From NCBI GenBank assembly GCA_029932675.1, contig JAOZPP010000014.1, positions 1 through 41,369 on the forward strand: DNA of 41,369 bases, written 5' to 3'. Below are positions 39,172 through 41,369 of the stretch, piece after piece. The first letter of the stretch is position 1, and each line of letters starts with the position of its first letter. The notes beneath the pieces were generated by a model that worked only from the letters and a program-made list of their open reading frames with translations, searched no databases and was not told the origin of the DNA. The translations under genes were made by a program, and so were the position numbers. The stretch comes from a bacterium (lineage in GTDB: Bacteria; SM23-81; DAOVCL01).

Positions 39172-40401
39172 ATGAAAGCCGAAAGTTTGGTTCAGGTGCT
39201 CAATATCTTCGATCCCAAAAGGCCACTTTCCACCCCGGAGGAACTGGAAAGCTACTTTGTTGAGAGACCAAGGGGGGCTTTAAATGAGATGAAGACCTAT
39301 CTTGAGGGGGTTGAGCGTCCGGTTAAGATACTCTTCACCGGCCATCGAGGGAGCGGGAAGACTACCCAATTGAGCAAGCTTACCTCCCTGCTTGAGAAGA
39401 AATTCTTTATCGTCAAGTTCTCCATCACCGAGTGCCTGAACCTCTTTGATCTCAACTATGTTGATGTGATCTTGGCCACCGCATTGAGGCTTTTTCAGAG
39501 GGCCGCCGAGGAGAGGGTAGGGATAAAGAAAGAACTGCTCCAGGATGTATATGACTGGCTTTACAATGAGCTTACCAAGGAGAAGGTAATAGAGATTCCC
39601 AAAGGGGGAAGCATATCAGCGAATATTAACCTTCTTGCCTTGAAAGTAGAGGGGAAATTCGGTGCGGAGACATCTACTCGCATAAGCATGCGAGAGAGGA
39701 TAGAGAGAAGAATTGCTGATCTCATTGAAAGGATAAATCTTACCTCCTCTGAGATAAAAAGGGTGATGGGCAAAGAGCTTCTCATCATTATTGAGGATAT
39801 AGACAAAACGGACCTCGACAGGGCAAGACATCTCTTCTTTGAACATGGGATGAGCCTTTTGGGGATTAACTGCCGAATTATCTACACCTTCCCTATAGCT
39901 CTCCGTTATTCAAACGATTTCCAGCAGATTGCTCGCACTTTCGATACCCACTTTGTCCTGCCCAATATAAAGATTTTCGATAAACAGGGAAGTTTAGACG
40001 AGGCCGGATATCTGATTCTGAAAGACGTTTGCTCAAGGCGGATGGAAGAGGAGTTGATTGAGCCAGAAGCCCTGAAGGAGGTGATTGAGTCAAGTGGGGG
40101 TCTGATGCTGGATCTGATTCGACTCATCCAGGGGGCAGCCAATTATGCCTTAAGCGGAGACAAAGACAGGATTGATTTGGAGAGCGTTGAACGGATGGCC
40201 AACGAAATCCGCAATGACTACCGCGCCCTATTGCAGCCAAAACATTACAGGGTTCTCCAGCAGACCCAAAAGGACAAGGAGAAGAGGATAGTAAATGAGG
40301 AGGTGGTTCAAGAGTTGCTCCACAATCTGAGCCTTTTGGAATATCGAAATGATGAGACCTGGGGGGATGTGCACCCCATCGTCAAACCGCTTTTGAGGTA
40401 A
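39172..40401 (+). CDS. STAND-like P-loop ATPase
   Basis: A 409-residue ATPase. Walker A is FTGHRGSGKTTQLSKL (G57-T65), and Walker B is ELLIIIEDIDKTD (~201-213). A helical region then ends in a winged-helix-like C-terminus (VNEEVVQELLHNLSLLEYRN). This is the ATPase layout of STAND/AAA conflict-system proteins. A regulatory or defence role is inferred from the layout and from the TPR partner starting 2 nt after the stop. The start ATG 39172 has GAGGAGAG upstream. An 850-bp repeat region precedes it, and base composition resembles the core genes more than the left-hand defence island. Confidence 0.8.
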   Translation: MKAESLVQVLNIFDPKRPLSTPEELESYFVERPRGALNEMKTYLEGVERPVKILFTGHRGSGKTTQLSKLTSLLEKKFFIVKFSITECLNLFDLNYVDVILATALRLFQRAAEERVGIKKELLQDVYDWLYNELTKEKVIEIPKGGSISANINLLALKVEGKFGAETSTRISMRERIERRIADLIERINLTSSEIKRVMGKELLIIIEDIDKTDLDRARHLFFEHGMSLLGINCRIIYTFPIALRYSNDFQQIARTFDTHFVLPNIKIFDKQGSLDEAGYLILKDVCSRRMEEELIEPEALKEVIESSGGLMLDLIRLIQGAANYALSGDKDRIDLESVERMANEIRNDYRALLQPKHYRVLQQTQKDKEKRIVNEEVVQELLHNLSLLEYRNDETWGDVHPIVKPLLR

Positions 40402-40403
40402 GG

Positions 40404-41369
40404 ATGCCTCTGGATCTCTACATTGAGGAGGAGATCAACCGGATGTTGACCCTCCTAAATAATGCCTCTGATGGTTGCCTTGTCTTCGCCCTCTATAACA
40501 CCGTTGCAAACAGGCAGGAGTTGGTGCGGAAGCTCAAGGAGAAGCTTAAAATCCCCTTCGAGGAGCTCTATGTTACCCCCAACGAGAAAAATCCGGTTAA
40601 TCTGCTCAAAACCCTCCAGCCCTCCCGTAGAGCAGCCGTGGCTTTTTATAACATAGAACAGGGGTTCCCTGATGCTTTGGGATACATAAACTATCAGCGA
40701 GAGGTTTTCTGGAAGTATAGTTATGGGTTCATCTTCTGGGTCACGGAGTATGGCAGGAATGAAATCGCTGTGAAAGCGCCGGATTTTTGGTCGAGGCGGA
40801 GCGGGGTCTTTGATTTTAGGGTTAAGGAGTCAGGGCGGATTGGAGAGATGAGGGAAAGGCTTGTTGGGGAGCCCATCTATTATGAAAATAAGGACGAGCT
40901 GTTAAAGAAGCTTACCCTCTACAAAAGCCTATTAGTTGAATATCAGAAAGAAGAGGAGCCGAATAAGGAAAACATAGCGGACCTTATGGGTAAGATTGCT
41001 AAAATCCATTATTTAACTGCCGATTATGCACTTGCACTTGAATGGTTTAGAAAGGCGCTCCCTCTATATCAGGAATTAAAATCTCAATCGAGATTAGCCA
41101 CCACTTACAACAACATCGGTGGGATTTACGATGCCCAGGGAGACTACCCGGAGGCGCTCAAGTGGTACCAGAAGAGCTTGAGGATCCGGGAAGAGATAGG
41201 TGATCGGGCGGGCCTGGCCACCACCTACAACAACATCGGTGGGATTTACCATGCCCAGGGCGACTACCCGGAGGCGCTCGGGTGGTACGAGAAGAGCCTG
41301 AAGATCAGGGAAGAGATAGGCGATCGGGCGGGCCTGGCCACCACTTACAACAACATCGGTGGGATTTAC
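40404..41369 (+). CDS. TPR-repeat protein with FWSRRSGVF-type N-terminal domain (3' end outside window)
   Basis: The gene starts ATG 40404, two bases after the ATPase stop, with GAGGT as ribosome site, and stays open to the window end (322 residues seen). Residues 1-~170 form an alpha/beta domain ending PDFWSRRSGVFDFR, a segment I associate with the sensor-like domain fused to TPRs in STAND conflict proteins. It seems to match a partner of the ATPase. From ~residue 190 on, tetratricopeptide units begin, with 40-residue repeats (TYNNIGGIYDAQGDYPEALK then WYQKSLRIREEIGD). Function likely involves recognising a partner or invader; not proven. Confidence 0.85.
   Translation, partial: MPLDLYIEEEINRMLTLLNNASDGCLVFALYNTVANRQELVRKLKEKLKIPFEELYVTPNEKNPVNLLKTLQPSRRAAVAFYNIEQGFPDALGYINYQREVFWKYSYGFIFWVTEYGRNEIAVKAPDFWSRRSGVFDFRVKESGRIGEMRERLVGEPIYYENKDELLKKLTLYKSLLVEYQKEEEPNKENIADLMGKIAKIHYLTADYALALEWFRKALPLYQELKSQSRLATTYNNIGGIYDAQGDYPEALKWYQKSLRIREEIGDRAGLATTYNNIGGIYHAQGDYPEALGWYEKSLKIREEIGDRAGLATTYNNIGGIY
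41097..41369 (+). repeat. 120-bp tandem DNA repeats inside the TPR gene
   Basis: Units start at 41097, 41217 and 41337 (each with GCCACCAC(T/C)TACAACAAC) and continue beyond the window. Units 1 and 2 differ at about 10 of 120 positions, including silent sites. One unit is exactly one 40-residue TPR. Such DNA-level identity means recent amplification or gene conversion, and copy number may vary between strains. Confidence 0.85.

Noticed and set aside
41097-41369. Regular 120-bp repeats as CRISPR or intergenic satellite
   Set aside because: They are in frame inside the TPR gene and encode one 40-residue unit each.
1-41369. tRNA, rRNA or riboswitch genes
   Set aside because: I looked for T-loop/acceptor patterns and conserved rRNA or riboswitch cores in all gaps and saw none; a covariance-model search could not be run.

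Overview
The window looks like bacterial chromosome from an uncultivated, possibly thermophilic lineage. Core genes sit close together or overlap, most start behind AGGAGG-type ribosome binding sites, and two upstream regions match sigma70 promoters well. Arginine in the core genes is written mostly with AGG/AGA. A secreted lamin-tail protein with a FlgD-like C-terminal module resembles proteins of the FCB group and neighbouring candidate phyla, and a solo TrpB2 and a DUF123 protein are common in thermophiles and archaea. No rRNA, tRNA or CRISPR was seen, so the lineage is only an inference.

Positions 1-7052 are an AT-rich defence island: the tail of a type III-like Mod methyltransferase, a 61-aa helical ORF, a Rad50-like zinc-hook ATPase, a type IV AbiEi/AbiEii toxin-antitoxin pair, and a full-length type III-like Res helicase-nuclease. 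A 29-codon remnant of a second res gene starts one base after the ATPase stop. This suggests that the toxin-antitoxin genes and the present res arrived together and displaced an older res. Two related 59-bp boxes exactly 100 bp apart precede abiEi and look like a double operator.

Positions 7.3-20.1 kb are mostly housekeeping genes on the + strand: a SAM methyltransferase, a broken GNAT gene, a thioredoxin-reductase-like flavoprotein, a MazG-like protein, a saccharopine-dehydrogenase-family gene broken by one in-frame TAG, two paralogous metallo-beta-lactamase-fold proteins flanking DUF123 and NUDIX genes, a NifX-like/radical SAM/winged-helix fusion, YggS, NadB (apparently from a leaderless promoter) and GuaA. 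A small charged ORF and a nucleotidyltransferase, probably a toxin-antitoxin-like pair, follow guaA. A decayed MNT fragment follows them.

Positions 20.4-22.9 kb carry DUF3795, DUF5700-like metalloprotease and NUDIX genes. The protease gene uses CGN arginine codons, unlike its neighbours, and the NUDIX gene is bracketed by 32-bp direct repeats, so this segment looks acquired. Positions 23.2-29.8 kb are on the - strand: a PII-like protein, a CBS-EIIA protein and two CPA2-type cation/proton antiporters (a probable ion-homeostasis unit), then a secreted PLD-family protein and an M42 aminopeptidase, with a dispersed ~100-bp repeat family between genes.

Positions 30.1-38.3 kb return to the + strand: a strong promoter, a membrane VWA protein, the lamin-tail protein, then a class V aminotransferase, SerA and TrpB2, which together suggest serine synthesis beside a serine-using enzyme. 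An 850-bp gene-free stretch full of hairpins follows. The window closes with a STAND-like P-loop ATPase and a TPR protein whose repeats are nearly identical at DNA level, a second likely conflict system that runs off the right edge.
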